64,000 bases of DNA from Symmachiella macrocystis (GTDB taxonomy: Bacteria; Planctomycetota; Planctomycetia; Planctomycetales; Planctomycetaceae): positions 1 through 64,000 of the forward strand of contig NZ_SJPP01000004.1 of assembly GCF_007860075.1 (NCBI RefSeq), given 5' to 3'. Every line of letters begins with the position of its first letter. Positions within the stretch are counted from its first letter, which is position 1. Shown in pieces: positions 10,303 through 19,565 of the stretch. The position numbers and the translations under genes were made by a program. The notes below the pieces were generated by a model, which was given only the letters and a program-made list of their open reading frames with translations, ran no database searches and had not been told where the DNA came from.

Positions 10303-10353
10303 AAAAAACAGTCCCAAAGAGCATGGTTACGAAGAGGGTTTGACACGGGGAGG
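10303..10353 (+). repeat. R1 tail fragment, left
   Basis: Contains AAAAAACAG, AAAGAG, ATGGTTACGAAGAG and GGTTTG in the same order as 12104-12155, and resembles the 3' end of repeat family R1 (AAAGAGATATTGGTTCGAAGAGGG at 380-403). The two fragments bracket the gene pair at 10502-11931. A further short piece (GTTCGAAGAGGGTTGG) lies near 10222. Confidence 0.6.
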
Positions 10354-10501
10354 CTCGAATCAGGCTACTGCAGGGATAGCATTTTGACCTCTTTAACGTA
10401 CACTGGGCACTGCATGGTACTGATGCGAGTTGAATCGGGAACTGTACCGGGAATTTCACCAGAACAACGTTCTTGCGATCACGCGGTGCGAGCGAGGCCA
10501 C

Positions 10502-11455
10502 ATGTCACCGGATGAGTCAACAATGAGTTCACAGCCGGTTGTACTTTTGACAGGGGCCACAGGCTATGTCGGAAGTCGACTGGTTCCGTTGCTGGAACAG
10601 CGAGGTGTCGTTCTGCGATGCCTAGCACGAAGTCCTGAAACACTTCGGCAAAAGGTGTCCGCATCCACCGAAGTTGTCCAAGGCGATGTGCTGGACAAGA
10701 AATCGCTCGAATTGGCTCTTGCTGGTGCGGAAACGGCTTACTATCTCGTCCATTTGATGGCTTCTTCGGCCGACTTCGAGGCAAATGACCGTAAAGCCGC
10801 AGAATACTTTGGCTCCGCCGCCCATCAGGCGGGCGTTAAAAGAATCATATATCTGGGTGGACTAGGTGACGAAACTGATCCCAAACTCTCACCACACCTG
10901 CGCAGTCGGCATGAGGTGGGTCGAATTCTGAGGGAATCTGGAGTGGAAACGGTTGAGTTCCGGGCCTCTGTCGTGGTGGGAGCAGGGAGTCTCTCATTTG
11001 ACATGATCGGTTCCCTCACCAACCGTTTGCCTATTATGCTCTGTCCACGGTGGTTGGCAACACCGACGCAGCCGATCGCCGTTGATGACGTTCTGAGCTA
11101 CCTTTTGGCTGCTTTGGATTTGCCACACGGCAAAAGTCAAATTTTCGAAATTGGCAGCGCCGATGTCGTGACGTATGGCGACTTAATCCGTGAATATGCC
11201 CGTCAACGGGGTTTGCGCCGATTGTTGATCTCCGTCCCGGTGCTCACCCCCTACTTGTCGAGCTTGTGGCTGGGATTGGTGACTCCGGCCAATGCAGAGG
11301 TGGGTCGTCATCTGATCGAAGGATTGAAGAATCCCACAATCGTGCGAAACAAGACTGCGTTGGAAGTGTTTAATGTGCGTCCTCTGGGAATTGGAGAGGC
11401 AATTCGAAGAGCCTTGCAAAGTTGTGACGAATACTCGTCAATGGCGATTAAATGA
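10502..11455 (+). CDS. NAD(P)-binding atypical SDR / NmrA-like protein
   Basis: About 317 residues from the ATG at 10502, which has GAGG four bases upstream; ATG 10523 is an alternative, and a longer frame to 10430 is unlikely because homology begins at PVVLLTGATGYVGSRL. The glycine-rich motif TGATGYVG marks a Rossmann fold, and EVVQGDVLD and AYYLVHLM fit the atypical SDR group that includes YbjT/NmrA and complex I NDUFA9-like proteins. The classical YxxxK catalytic pair is not apparent, so it may bind cofactor as a sensor or act on a quinone or carotenoid-type substrate. The C-terminal half has a hydrophobic stretch (LLISVPVLTPYLSSLWLGLV). Its stop overlaps the next start (ATGA), so the two genes are coupled. 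Confidence 0.8.
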   Translation: MSPDESTMSSQPVVLLTGATGYVGSRLVPLLEQRGVVLRCLARSPETLRQKVSASTEVVQGDVLDKKSLELALAGAETAYYLVHLMASSADFEANDRKAAEYFGSAAHQAGVKRIIYLGGLGDETDPKLSPHLRSRHEVGRILRESGVETVEFRASVVVGAGSLSFDMIGSLTNRLPIMLCPRWLATPTQPIAVDDVLSYLLAALDLPHGKSQIFEIGSADVVTYGDLIREYARQRGLRRLLISVPVLTPYLSSLWLGLVTPANAEVGRHLIEGLKNPTIVRNKTALEVFNVRPLGIGEAIRRALQSCDEYSSMAIK

Positions 11456-11931
11456 ACGACACGAGACTCAACATTTACTTGAACGATCACTTAGCTTTAA
11501 TGGTGGGCGAAATCGATGTGGCGGCACGCTGTGCGTCCAGCAACCGCGGGACTCCATTGGGAGACTTTTTGCATCGATTGGAAGTTGAGGTCGAGGCTCA
11601 AAAATCGATTGTCAGCAATCTCATCCGACGAGTGGGGGGAACAGAGAGCTCCGTAAAGAAGGGAGCAATGTGGTTGGCTGAAAAACTGGGACGGTTCAAA
11701 TTGAATGATTCGCTGCTGAGTTATTCTGACCTCAGTCGAGTCATCGAATTAGAAGCGTTGGCTGCGGCTGCTCAGGAACGGGTCGCTCTGTGGGACACGA
11801 TGAATGCCGTTGTAACCAGTGACGAGCGGTTCGCTGGAATCACGTTCTCTTTTTTCCTTGATCAGTCTCAACAGCATCTCAACGAAATCTGTACCCGGCG
11901 AAGATACGCTGCCACGCAAGCGTTTTCTTGA
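11452..11931 (+). CDS. Hypothetical helical protein coupled to the SDR gene
   Basis: 159 residues, predicted almost entirely helical (GDFLHRLEVEVEAQKSIVSNLIRR, ELEALAAAAQERVALWDTM), resembling a four-helix bundle, with no signal peptide and no recognised motif. Its start overlaps the SDR stop by four bases (ATGA), so it is translated from the same message and likely works with that protein. The ferritin-like shape is only an impression, and no complete metal-ligand set was identified. R1-tail repeats flank the pair. Confidence 0.65.
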   Translation: MNDTRLNIYLNDHLALMVGEIDVAARCASSNRGTPLGDFLHRLEVEVEAQKSIVSNLIRRVGGTESSVKKGAMWLAEKLGRFKLNDSLLSYSDLSRVIELEALAAAAQERVALWDTMNAVVTSDERFAGITFSFFLDQSQQHLNEICTRRRYAATQAFS

Positions 11932-12103
11932 ACCGAATTCCGTCTGTTTCCCACCAAGCACATTCTGGTCGAACCAGGGGTGAAACTGAAAGCGGTGGAT
12001 CTTCCAGCACGAATTCGTTCACAAAGGCAGATCGGCTTGAAGCGGGGACTGTTCGGAGCGACTCCGCTGTGGTCCATCGAATACTTTGCGAATGGAATGC
12101 CAC

Positions 12104-12155
12104 AAAAAACAGCCCGAAAGAGAATGGTTACGAAGAGCGTTTGGTAGGGGAGTTG
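12104..12155 (+). repeat. R1 tail fragment, right
   Basis: Partner of 10303-10353 in direct orientation: AAAAAACAG, CCGAAAGAG, ATGGTTACGAAGAG, GTTTGG. It lies about 170 bp after the 159-residue protein gene and before the convergent glycosyltransferase gene. Confidence 0.6.
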
Positions 12156-12199
12156 GCCTCCGTTAAAGGAGCCCTAGGTCACTTGGGAATGGGCGTGTA

Positions 12200-13483
12200 T
12201 CACCACTTCCACGTCGCTTCGCGAACATGCTGAGGCACGTAGTTGTCCTGGAATGATGCCCGGAAAAACAGTTCTTGCAGATTTGATACAAATCGCACGC
12301 CAAGCATCATGATTTGGTAGAACGGCATCAACGGAAACACGGCACAGATGAGGCTGTCGCGGCGGAGATTGTCCGAGTAATAGGCCAGCGTGCACACCTG
12401 CAGCAACTCGAATAGGGCGGCCAAAACATAGATCGTCAAGCTGACGTTGAGGAGGTCGTTCGAAAAGGTAAATGCTAAATAGATACTGTAAAAAAACAGT
12501 GCAATTGGACAGGCAAATTGTGTGATGAATGCCTCCGTCGCAACCATTGCGTTGGAGAGCGAATGGTTTTTTTTCCAAAATTGAAACATGCCGGCGTGCT
12601 TCCGCATATAGTTTCTGACGACGGCGCCCTGTTCCCAACGCAATCGCTGCTTGATCAAGCTCCAAAGCGTTGTTGGCATATCCGTAAAGCATTGAGCAAA
12701 ACGCGTGAACTCGATGCGGTACCCGCTTCGCAGCACGCGGAGCGTCAAGTCAAAGTCTTCTGGGGGACCGACGTCCCAGGCACCACTGCGATCCATTGCT
12801 TCGCGGCGAATTGCAGCAAATGCTCCCGACGCGATTGCCAACACCCCGAGTCGCCGCGCTACCTCGCGCCCGACAACGATGCTGTGCATGTATTCGTAGG
12901 ATTGCATCCACGTCACCAGATTGTCCCAAGGGTTTCGCGGAAGAATGCTCGCAGACACGACTCCCACGCGCGGATCTTGAAACGGTTGTACGATTTCCCA
13001 CAACGCATTGGGGCCTAACGATGAATCCGCATCGACGCAGACAATGATTTCGCCTCGTGAGTAGTTCAGCCCGAAGTTCATCGCTGAGGATTTTCCGCCA
13101 CGATGTGGGCGGGCCAAAACGGTGACATCTTCGTGTGTTTCGGCGAACTTGTTGGCGACGCCTGACATGTTATCTGTCGAACCATCGTCGACGACGACAA
13201 GTTCCAATCGCGGATAGCTACCATACAGCGATTCCAATGTGCCATGGATTGTTTCGCCTTCGTTGTAACCGGCAACGATGACCGTCAGCGACGGGCAATG
13301 CGTGAAACGCGTCCTCAACGTTCCGTTCAGAGTGCGCCAAGCGTGCCCGGTCACATCGATTGTCAACACAATCACGCGAGCGACGGCATACCGTGGGCCG
13401 TCCAGCAGCATGAAACCGGCCATGAGCGTCATCAACTCGATGGCATGGTGGCCGCGAATCCAGTGATACCATTGCTCAAGCAT
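12200..13483 (-). CDS. Processive family-2 glycosyltransferase, membrane-bound
   Basis: 427 residues, GT2 of the cellulose/PNAG/hyaluronan synthase kind. A membrane helix lies near 17-45. The catalytic core runs from VIVAGYNEGETI through VVDDGSTD (UDP binding), DADS (metal-binding DxD), PPEDFDL (catalytic Asp) and QRLRWEQG (the QxxRW motif of processive enzymes). Three or four C-terminal helices follow. It would polymerise and extrude a beta-linked polysaccharide. No PilZ domain is fused, unlike bacterial cellulose synthase. It is last in a minus-strand operon after the HlyD adaptor and response regulator, 27 bp after the latter. Confidence 0.88.
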   Translation of the reverse strand: MLEQWYHWIRGHHAIELMTLMAGFMLLDGPRYAVARVIVLTIDVTGHAWRTLNGTLRTRFTHCPSLTVIVAGYNEGETIHGTLESLYGSYPRLELVVVDDGSTDNMSGVANKFAETHEDVTVLARPHRGGKSSAMNFGLNYSRGEIIVCVDADSSLGPNALWEIVQPFQDPRVGVVSASILPRNPWDNLVTWMQSYEYMHSIVVGREVARRLGVLAIASGAFAAIRREAMDRSGAWDVGPPEDFDLTLRVLRSGYRIEFTRFAQCFTDMPTTLWSLIKQRLRWEQGAVVRNYMRKHAGMFQFWKKNHSLSNAMVATEAFITQFACPIALFFYSIYLAFTFSNDLLNVSLTIYVLAALFELLQVCTLAYYSDNLRRDSLICAVFPLMPFYQIMMLGVRFVSNLQELFFRASFQDNYVPQHVREATWKW

Positions 13484-13510
13484 CGATGGAAGACTCTCGC
13501 AAGGTGAGGT

Positions 13511-14530
13511 TCAAGGCGATTCGACACAGTCACTCTGGGAAATAGACGCGTGCTGTGGAGATGCACCGCGACGAGAGTGATAGGCGACCAGACTCTCGAC
13601 CACGCTTTCGGAGGCCGGGAAACGATAATTGCATGCGAGGCAATGTGCGATGTGTTCGAGTTCCGCTGCGGACCATTGGCAATCCAAACACCGGTAGGGG
13701 CCGGTCAGGTACTCAAAATCAGAGCCAACAATTAGGTTCACCGTCCGGCATTTGGGACAGGTGATCCGGCCGTCATTGTCGAATGCATCAATTCGTGCGA
13801 CGTGTGCGCAGGCAAAATGATGAATGAGCCGTTCATTGGTCACGCACCCTGATCCACACGACGCACAGCCAAATCGAAAGGAGGGCAGCGCACGACATTT
13901 TGGGCAGACTTGCACGCTGTCCAACAACACTTTTTGGAGGGTTCCATCATCCTGCCACGCGCGGAGCATTGGAGACGGGACACCGTAGTTGAATTTGAGC
14001 GATTGGGGATCAAAAACGGGAGTGAGGAATCCGCTATCTGCCAAGGCGGTCGTCGCTGGCGACGGTGCATCCATCCAGAGGTCCATCGCCCGGTTGGCGG
14101 GTGACGCGTCATGGGGTAGGGCTGTGTTCTCATTGGCGACAAGCCGTTGTCCCACCATTAGTCGCGCACGTAATTCTTTGGCGTCGAATGGCTTGCTAAT
14201 GAAGTCATTGGCGCCCGCCTCTAAGGCACGAGCAAGGTCATCGGAACTGGAGCGGCTCGTCAATATCAAGATGTAGACATCGGAAGCGGACCGGTGTTGG
14301 CGAACGGCACGACAAACGTCAATACCGTCGAGCTTAGGCATATTCCAGTCGATAATCGCCAGTCGAGGGCGGCGTTCCGAGAGGAGTGCTCGACAGGACT
14401 CCTCACCGTCGTCCACGCTCTGCACGTCGAACCCCCATTTTTCTAGGGAGGCATTTAACAAATGCCGGCAGATGGGGTCGTCGTCTGCGATCAAAATATC
14501 AGTGTGCTGGCACTGGTCCGCGGCTACCAT
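13511..14530 (-). CDS. Response regulator with zinc-ribbon TackOD1-like output domain
   Basis: 339 residues. The receiver domain (1-125) has the acidic pocket ILIADDDP, the phospho-acceptor in LAIIDWNMPKLDG, LTSR and the lysine in FISKPFD. After a linker, residues about 205-320 hold paired cysteines: CPKC (208), CASC (222), CPKC (258), CLDC (280) and CLAC (298), with the segment RLIHHFACAHVARID. This cysteine pattern around an HHF motif resembles the TackOD1 output domain described in Thaumarchaeota and some bacteria; its function is unknown. The start overlaps the end of the HlyD gene (ATGGTAG), so the two are coupled. The likely partner kinase is the hybrid kinase at 16266. Confidence 0.8.
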   Translation of the reverse strand: MVAADQCQHTDILIADDDPICRHLLNASLEKWGFDVQSVDDGEESCRALLSERRPRLAIIDWNMPKLDGIDVCRAVRQHRSASDVYILILTSRSSSDDLARALEAGANDFISKPFDAKELRARLMVGQRLVANENTALPHDASPANRAMDLWMDAPSPATTALADSGFLTPVFDPQSLKFNYGVPSPMLRAWQDDGTLQKVLLDSVQVCPKCRALPSFRFGCASCGSGCVTNERLIHHFACAHVARIDAFDNDGRITCPKCRTVNLIVGSDFEYLTGPYRCLDCQWSAAELEHIAHCLACNYRFPASESVVESLVAYHSRRGASPQHASISQSDCVESP

Positions 14531-15828
14531 GATTTCAACTCCGATATGTCTTTCAGGGCAATCGACGACTTTGGCAAACGGACCTGCGCCCCTGAGCGTA
14601 CGCCGATCGCTTCGAACACTGTGTGGACCGGGCGCAACTCGATCGCGATTAACTGTTCGTGTGGAGCGTAGAATGTTTCGATTTGCGCCGGAGCACGTGA
14701 GAATTCATCAGCGACTCGTTCCACAACGCAAGCGATCGTTTCCGTATGTGGCCGAATCTCGATGTTGACCGTGTCCCCAATGGCGAAACGGTCGCGAGCT
14801 GCTTGTGGGAGGAAAAGCTTGACGTACTCGGACTCCTCTTCGACGATCGAAAACAGCGCATCGCCTTGTTTGGCGAATTCCCCCGTCCGTAAGTCCCACT
14901 TGGTGAGCCGTCCATTGACGGGTGATCGAACCTCACATTGGCGTATCAATTCCTCAATCCGAGTCGACTGGGCCTGCAGCGAATCGATCCTTGCAAGAAT
15001 CGGGTCGATATGGTCGGTAGACATGCCGGCTTTGACCGCGCCTTCGGCGCGGGTGCGCCACGCCTGAAGCGCATCGCGGCGTTTCTTTATTTTTTCATCG
15101 GCGCCTTGCCGTTCGTAGAATAACTCTTCGTATTGATCGGAAGTCAGCACGCCGCTTTTGTGCAGTCCTTCTGCACGCGCTAATCGTTTCTCCATTGCTT
15201 TTTGATCGGCGACTTCACTTTCCAGACGCGCCCAGGCTTCGTAGTAGTCCGCAATCGCTTCGTCATTCTCCAGTTGTTGATTCCGCATCTGCCAATTCAT
15301 TTTTGCTGTTTCCGCCGACAATCTGGCTTGTTCAATTCCCAACTCGTCGCGCGTCTGTTCCAGCTGGTGTTCAAGTTCGACGTTGTTGATTGTGAGAATC
15401 AACTGTCCTTGTCTCAACGTTTCTCCCAAGCGGGCATGAACCGACTGTACGGTGCCCTGTATCGGAGCCGAGACTTGCACGCGATGACTGTCGACAATGC
15501 CATAGGCGGAAAACCGAAAAAATGTCGACCAGACTTGCCAACTGCCAAAGCCAATCATTCCCAGCAGCAATAGCCCGGTCAGAAGGCGTCCCCTGGGGCG
15601 TACGGGCGTCGGGTGCGCATCCGCCTGGGGCTGAGGGGAATTTTCCGCAGTCTGCTTGGGAATTGCGGTCCCTGTGTATTGATAACCCCGAAACTGGGGT
15701 GCCGAGTCCGGTGGATTCGGGGGAGCCGCCGCCGAATCTTCGTTTTCGCCGAGCTTTTGCCGACGACGCATTTCGGTGTAAAGCTCCATTTCCTCAAGTA
15801 CTTGATCAATATCCGGTTTTTGAATCAT
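14524..15828 (-). CDS. HlyD-family membrane fusion / periplasmic adaptor protein
   Basis: 434 residues from the ATG at 15828; a longer frame to 15918 adds 30 Arg/Pro/Ser-rich residues unlike the family. A proline-rich cytoplasmic tail leads to one membrane helix (LLTGLLLLGMIGFGSWQVW), then a beta strand and the first lipoyl half (VQVSAPIQGTVQSVHARLGE), a long coiled coil (about residues 140-300), the second lipoyl half (CEVRSPVNGRLTKWDLRTGE) and a beta-barrel domain. Such adaptors bridge an inner-membrane exporter or synthase to the outer membrane. With the GT2 synthase two genes downstream it resembles Alg44-like polysaccharide export partners, although no PilZ domain is seen. First gene of the three-gene operon. 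Confidence 0.85.
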   Translation of the reverse strand: MIQKPDIDQVLEEMELYTEMRRRQKLGENEDSAAAPPNPPDSAPQFRGYQYTGTAIPKQTAENSPQPQADAHPTPVRPRGRLLTGLLLLGMIGFGSWQVWSTFFRFSAYGIVDSHRVQVSAPIQGTVQSVHARLGETLRQGQLILTINNVELEHQLEQTRDELGIEQARLSAETAKMNWQMRNQQLENDEAIADYYEAWARLESEVADQKAMEKRLARAEGLHKSGVLTSDQYEELFYERQGADEKIKKRRDALQAWRTRAEGAVKAGMSTDHIDPILARIDSLQAQSTRIEELIRQCEVRSPVNGRLTKWDLRTGEFAKQGDALFSIVEEESEYVKLFLPQAARDRFAIGDTVNIEIRPHTETIACVVERVADEFSRAPAQIETFYAPHEQLIAIELRPVHTVFEAIGVRSGAQVRLPKSSIALKDISELKSW

Positions 15829-16265
15829 GCTTCGCGATCCAGGGTGAGGCTGACGACGTGTTGGCCGGCGGGAGGGCAAATGATGCAAGCTAGCGGAGGG
15901 CGCTCCATGATTGTTCATCGGAAACGGCGACTAATCGCAATAGGATTCCAGTCGGCTTATCCCAACGGATCAAATTATCGTTCCATTTCGGAGGGAACAT
16001 CCCGCACATACGTCGTATCGTAAGGCTCAAAAGAACATACGTAGTGACTCAATAACCCGATACCAGCGGAACAACTGTTGTCAGCCACACAAATCGCACG
16101 ACGGACCCAAGAGTTACGACGGGATCCCCAGCAAATAGTCACGTTGAAATGGGGGGGCCAAGATTTGGCGAGTGTATTTTTTGCCCGGCGGCGTTGGGAC
16201 GCTGAATTCAGTTTTACTTGGTAATGAATGCCGACGGCGTCCACTCTCGTGGTATGAACTCGGCA
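15829..16265. other. Intergenic region upstream of the HlyD operon
   Basis: No gene seen. It separates the stop of the hybrid kinase gene from the start of the HlyD operon on the same strand and presumably contains the operon promoter. Confidence 0.4.
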
Positions 16266-19022
16266 TTAGTCTAATGAGGCAGCGTACTGATCAATTTGTT
16301 GGATGGCTTCTTTAATTGCGCGATAGATACATTGTGCGTCGCCGATCTGAGCTTCCTCAAGATGTTCCATCTGCCGCGTGGTCGCTGCCAATTTATTTGC
16401 GCCGATGCTCCGGGCTGCCCCCTTCAATTGATGTGCAGCCAGCAGGGCAGCTTCGAGGTTTTGGTTTTCAATAGCGCCCCGTAGATCGGAAAGATATTTT
16501 TCCCCGCCGGCAACAAACATCTCCAACAGCTCCTTGGCAAGTTGTACGTCACCCTCGACCCGGGCTAACAACTCCTCATATTGAACGACCGCCAGGTCAC
16601 AAAACGCATCCTTGCGGTTTTCTTTGTAAACGTGGGAAGATTCAGTGATGTTGGCGACTGCTTTTCGCAAAACATGAATATCGATCGGTTTTTCTAAGCA
16701 GGCATCCATGCCGGCATTGAGGCATCGCGCTGTTTCGCGTTCCCCCTCTTGGCCGGTCATGGCAATGATGTTCACCCGACGATTTCTTGTGCATTCCCAT
16801 TCCCGAATCTCGCGTGCTGCAGAAACCCCATCAAGAACCGGCATTTGGATGTCCAAAAGCACAATGTCAAATTCGGTACGTTGAACAGCCGCTACTGCCT
16901 TGGCACCGTTGTCGACGACCGTTACCTGGTGCCCATGTTTTTGTAAAACCTCCAGGCCCACACACCTGTTCACAGGATCGTCGTCGGCCAGTAGTACACG
17001 CATGCTGCGAAATGTAAGGGCGTCGGAGATTGTATGGTGATCGGTTTCCAAAGAAGCGGACTGGCCAGGCGACATTTCGAACCGCGCGGTAAAGCTGAAC
17101 AAGCTTCCGTGTCCGAGTTCGCTCTTTGCGAGAAGTTCCCCGTCCATGAGTTCAACCAATTCCTTGCAGATCGACAAACCCAGACCGGATCCACCATAAG
17201 AGATGGCAGTGGAGCGGTCGGCTTGCATGTATCGTTCAAAAATGTGCGGCATTTTCTCCTCTGCAATGCCGATTCCCGTATCGCTGACAGAAAACTCTAA
17301 GAGGACTTCTGAATTCATTGTTTTCTTGATGCAAACCGATAATACGATGCGTCCACGTTTCGTGAATTTGAATGCGTTACCCAGCAAATTGGCCAACACC
17401 TGCTTGAGGCGATGGGCATCGCCGGTTAATACATTGGGAACGTCGTGGTCGATATGGCAGCTCAAGTCCAATCCGTTTTTAAGTGCGAGATGCCGGAATG
17501 GCAACAGCATTCGTTCCACCTGCCCACGCAGCTCAAATGCCGCCAATGCCAACTGGAATTGATGCGATTCCAGTTTGGAATAGTCAAGAATGTCATTCAG
17601 CAGCGTCAGTAGCGTCTCCGACGAGGATTGTGCCGCTTCCAGGTATTCACGTTGCTTGCCTGTTAAATTGGTTTCCAAGGCCAATTGGGTCATGCCTACA
17701 ATTCCATGCATAGGATTGCGGATTTCGTGGCTCATTATTGCCAAAAAGTCACGTTTAGCCTGCTCGGCCTTGGCTAGTTTTGGATTCTGTTGTTCCGAGT
17801 TGGCTTGCGGTGACTGCTCTTGCGACAAAACTGCAGTTGGCAATGCAAGCTGAGCGTCGTTTGTTGTGGATTCCAAAAGAGACGCCAGTGCGTCTTGAAT
17901 GCATTCGCTACACCCCTGAGCCAATTGTTCAGCGTGCAAGGGCATTGATAAACGGTTCCGCGACGTCACGCAGAGCACGGCAAACACTCGATCGCTTTGC
18001 ATCACGGGAGATACGACCGCTCCGCCAATCAATGATTGAATCTCGAATCTTTGCAACTCGGTGATATCGAAACTCAATACCTGTCTACGGTCGGCACAGA
18101 CGTGGGCGAGCCGATCTTCGTGCGCTTGCCAAGCCAACTCAATTCCACGTGGAACGGGGATTGCACCTACCGCCAGCCGCGACATGGGCGATGAATCATG
18201 CAAAACCAAAAGTGAGACACGATCGACTCCCAATACTTCACGTAACTGATTCACATAGTGCGTGATCAGGTTTACGGGACTGTCGCCAGCAGCTTGGGTG
18301 ACTGTTTGGATTTTTGCGATCGCGTCGCCGATTCGTGTCCCAAATTGTTGCGCTCGGTTGTTTCTATTTCGGATTCTTAACTCGGACAGGCAATCTATTA
18401 TCTCTGTTGTGAATCCTGGTTGTTGCGGTGATGCAACATCCATCGAAAATCCGTTGGTCGCCACAATCACATCGAAGTCGCCACCAGCGTCCCCCAGGCG
18501 AGTGAGATACAATTCGTTCACCTTCCGGCGGTCGCACGTCGTCAAGCATCGGAAAAGTGCGCTTTCACGGAGTTCGCGTCCGCTCAATATTAGGTGTGGT
18601 TGAAATCTGAGTTGCTCGTACAATTCATGATCGACCGTAAGTTTGCGGCGGGATGCCTGCGAGAGCCCTCGGCTCCGGACGGGTAAGTCATCAATGGGGT
18701 TCGACTCGAGAAGTACCGCGAAGCCCTGCTGCTGATCGGGAATTAGCCAACGCAGAAATTGCCGAATAGATTTATCAAAATCGTTTTGTGATAAGAGTTC
18801 GTCTAAGAGCCTGCGATTTACATCTTGGCGTTTTTCCAAAGGCGATTCATGACATGATTGCTTCAGGAAAAGTCCCCGGTAGCGGCAAAAGGCATCACGC
18901 GCGCCGTCGGTCCACCGTGCACGCATCACCGCCCATAATCTGCGCAACAATTTGTTCGACGCAGAATATGCACGACTTGCAGGCAATTTATCACGGGTCT
19001 GATTGTCACCGACTTGACGCAT
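16266..19022 (-). CDS. Hybrid sensor histidine kinase (GAF-HisKA-HATPase-REC-HPt), BarA-like
   Basis: 918 residues, apparently soluble. The N-terminal 240 residues are unassigned. A GAF-like domain spans about 250-370. HisKA has FLAIMSHEIRNPMHGIVG with the phospho-His near 432. The ATPase domain has N-box LANLLGNAFKFT (about 545), DTGIGI and GGSGLGLS (about 615). The receiver has ADDDP, LLDIQMPVLDG (about 720) and EKPID. The C-terminal HPt has AHQLKGAAR with His near 864. All four phosphorelay residues are present, so it can run a full His-Asp-His relay and pass phosphate to a separate regulator, plausibly the one at 13511. Lack of membrane helices suggests an intracellular signal through GAF. 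Confidence 0.92.
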   Translation of the reverse strand: MRQVGDNQTRDKLPASRAYSASNKLLRRLWAVMRARWTDGARDAFCRYRGLFLKQSCHESPLEKRQDVNRRLLDELLSQNDFDKSIRQFLRWLIPDQQQGFAVLLESNPIDDLPVRSRGLSQASRRKLTVDHELYEQLRFQPHLILSGRELRESALFRCLTTCDRRKVNELYLTRLGDAGGDFDVIVATNGFSMDVASPQQPGFTTEIIDCLSELRIRNRNNRAQQFGTRIGDAIAKIQTVTQAAGDSPVNLITHYVNQLREVLGVDRVSLLVLHDSSPMSRLAVGAIPVPRGIELAWQAHEDRLAHVCADRRQVLSFDITELQRFEIQSLIGGAVVSPVMQSDRVFAVLCVTSRNRLSMPLHAEQLAQGCSECIQDALASLLESTTNDAQLALPTAVLSQEQSPQANSEQQNPKLAKAEQAKRDFLAIMSHEIRNPMHGIVGMTQLALETNLTGKQREYLEAAQSSSETLLTLLNDILDYSKLESHQFQLALAAFELRGQVERMLLPFRHLALKNGLDLSCHIDHDVPNVLTGDAHRLKQVLANLLGNAFKFTKRGRIVLSVCIKKTMNSEVLLEFSVSDTGIGIAEEKMPHIFERYMQADRSTAISYGGSGLGLSICKELVELMDGELLAKSELGHGSLFSFTARFEMSPGQSASLETDHHTISDALTFRSMRVLLADDDPVNRCVGLEVLQKHGHQVTVVDNGAKAVAAVQRTEFDIVLLDIQMPVLDGVSAAREIREWECTRNRRVNIIAMTGQEGERETARCLNAGMDACLEKPIDIHVLRKAVANITESSHVYKENRKDAFCDLAVVQYEELLARVEGDVQLAKELLEMFVAGGEKYLSDLRGAIENQNLEAALLAAHQLKGAARSIGANKLAATTRQMEHLEEAQIGDAQCIYRAIKEAIQQIDQYAASLD

Positions 19023-19565
19023 CTTGACCGTTCACTCCAAGTGAAATCAACAATTGTGAGCTTATAGATCTTCCGTAAAAGAATATGTTGGAAAATGTCA
19101 ACGTGCCGCGAGCATGTTTCTGAAATGCGACATTCATGACCGGCTAAAAACTAAAGTGCCGAAAGTGTCGGTTGGGTCGCTCGTACAGATTGTATCAAAT
19201 CTGACAACTTCGCTTGTGATCAGGAACATCGGACATTTTTACAAATCCCAGACGCTCAATAATTATCCCATACTGCCCGTTCGTAGCATGAAAGATGACG
19301 AATTGGAAACGCGTGAATTCCACCGACGAGTTTGTGGCGACGACGGATTAGCAAAACGACATGTCACTGGTGTCTCTACCCGATTCCGGTTTCGGGTTAA
19401 CGGATTCGCCCCAAGGCGAATTGAGTTGTTGACTTGAAGTTAACCATTTAGAATCGATGTCGGTCCGCAATTATTCTTTTCAGTTGCGTTCCTATCGAAA
19501 CGTCAAATGGAATCCAGCCAAGGCATGCGGTTAACAACGCTAGCCGATCGAACAAATTTGGGGTA
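19023..19565. other. Divergent intergenic region
   Basis: This lies between the minus-strand hybrid kinase and the plus-strand oxidoreductase. A 107-codon frame at 19114-19437 has no signal, motif or credible ribosome site and is treated as chance. Promoters for both genes must lie here. Confidence 0.4.

Noticed and set aside
12518-13018. 166-codon plus-strand frame
   Set aside because: Antisense shadow of the GT2 gene with all catalytic motifs on the minus strand.
19114-19437. 107-codon plus-strand frame between the hybrid kinase and the FAD oxidoreductase
   Set aside because: No ribosome site, signal, motif or protein-like composition; lies in a divergent promoter region.
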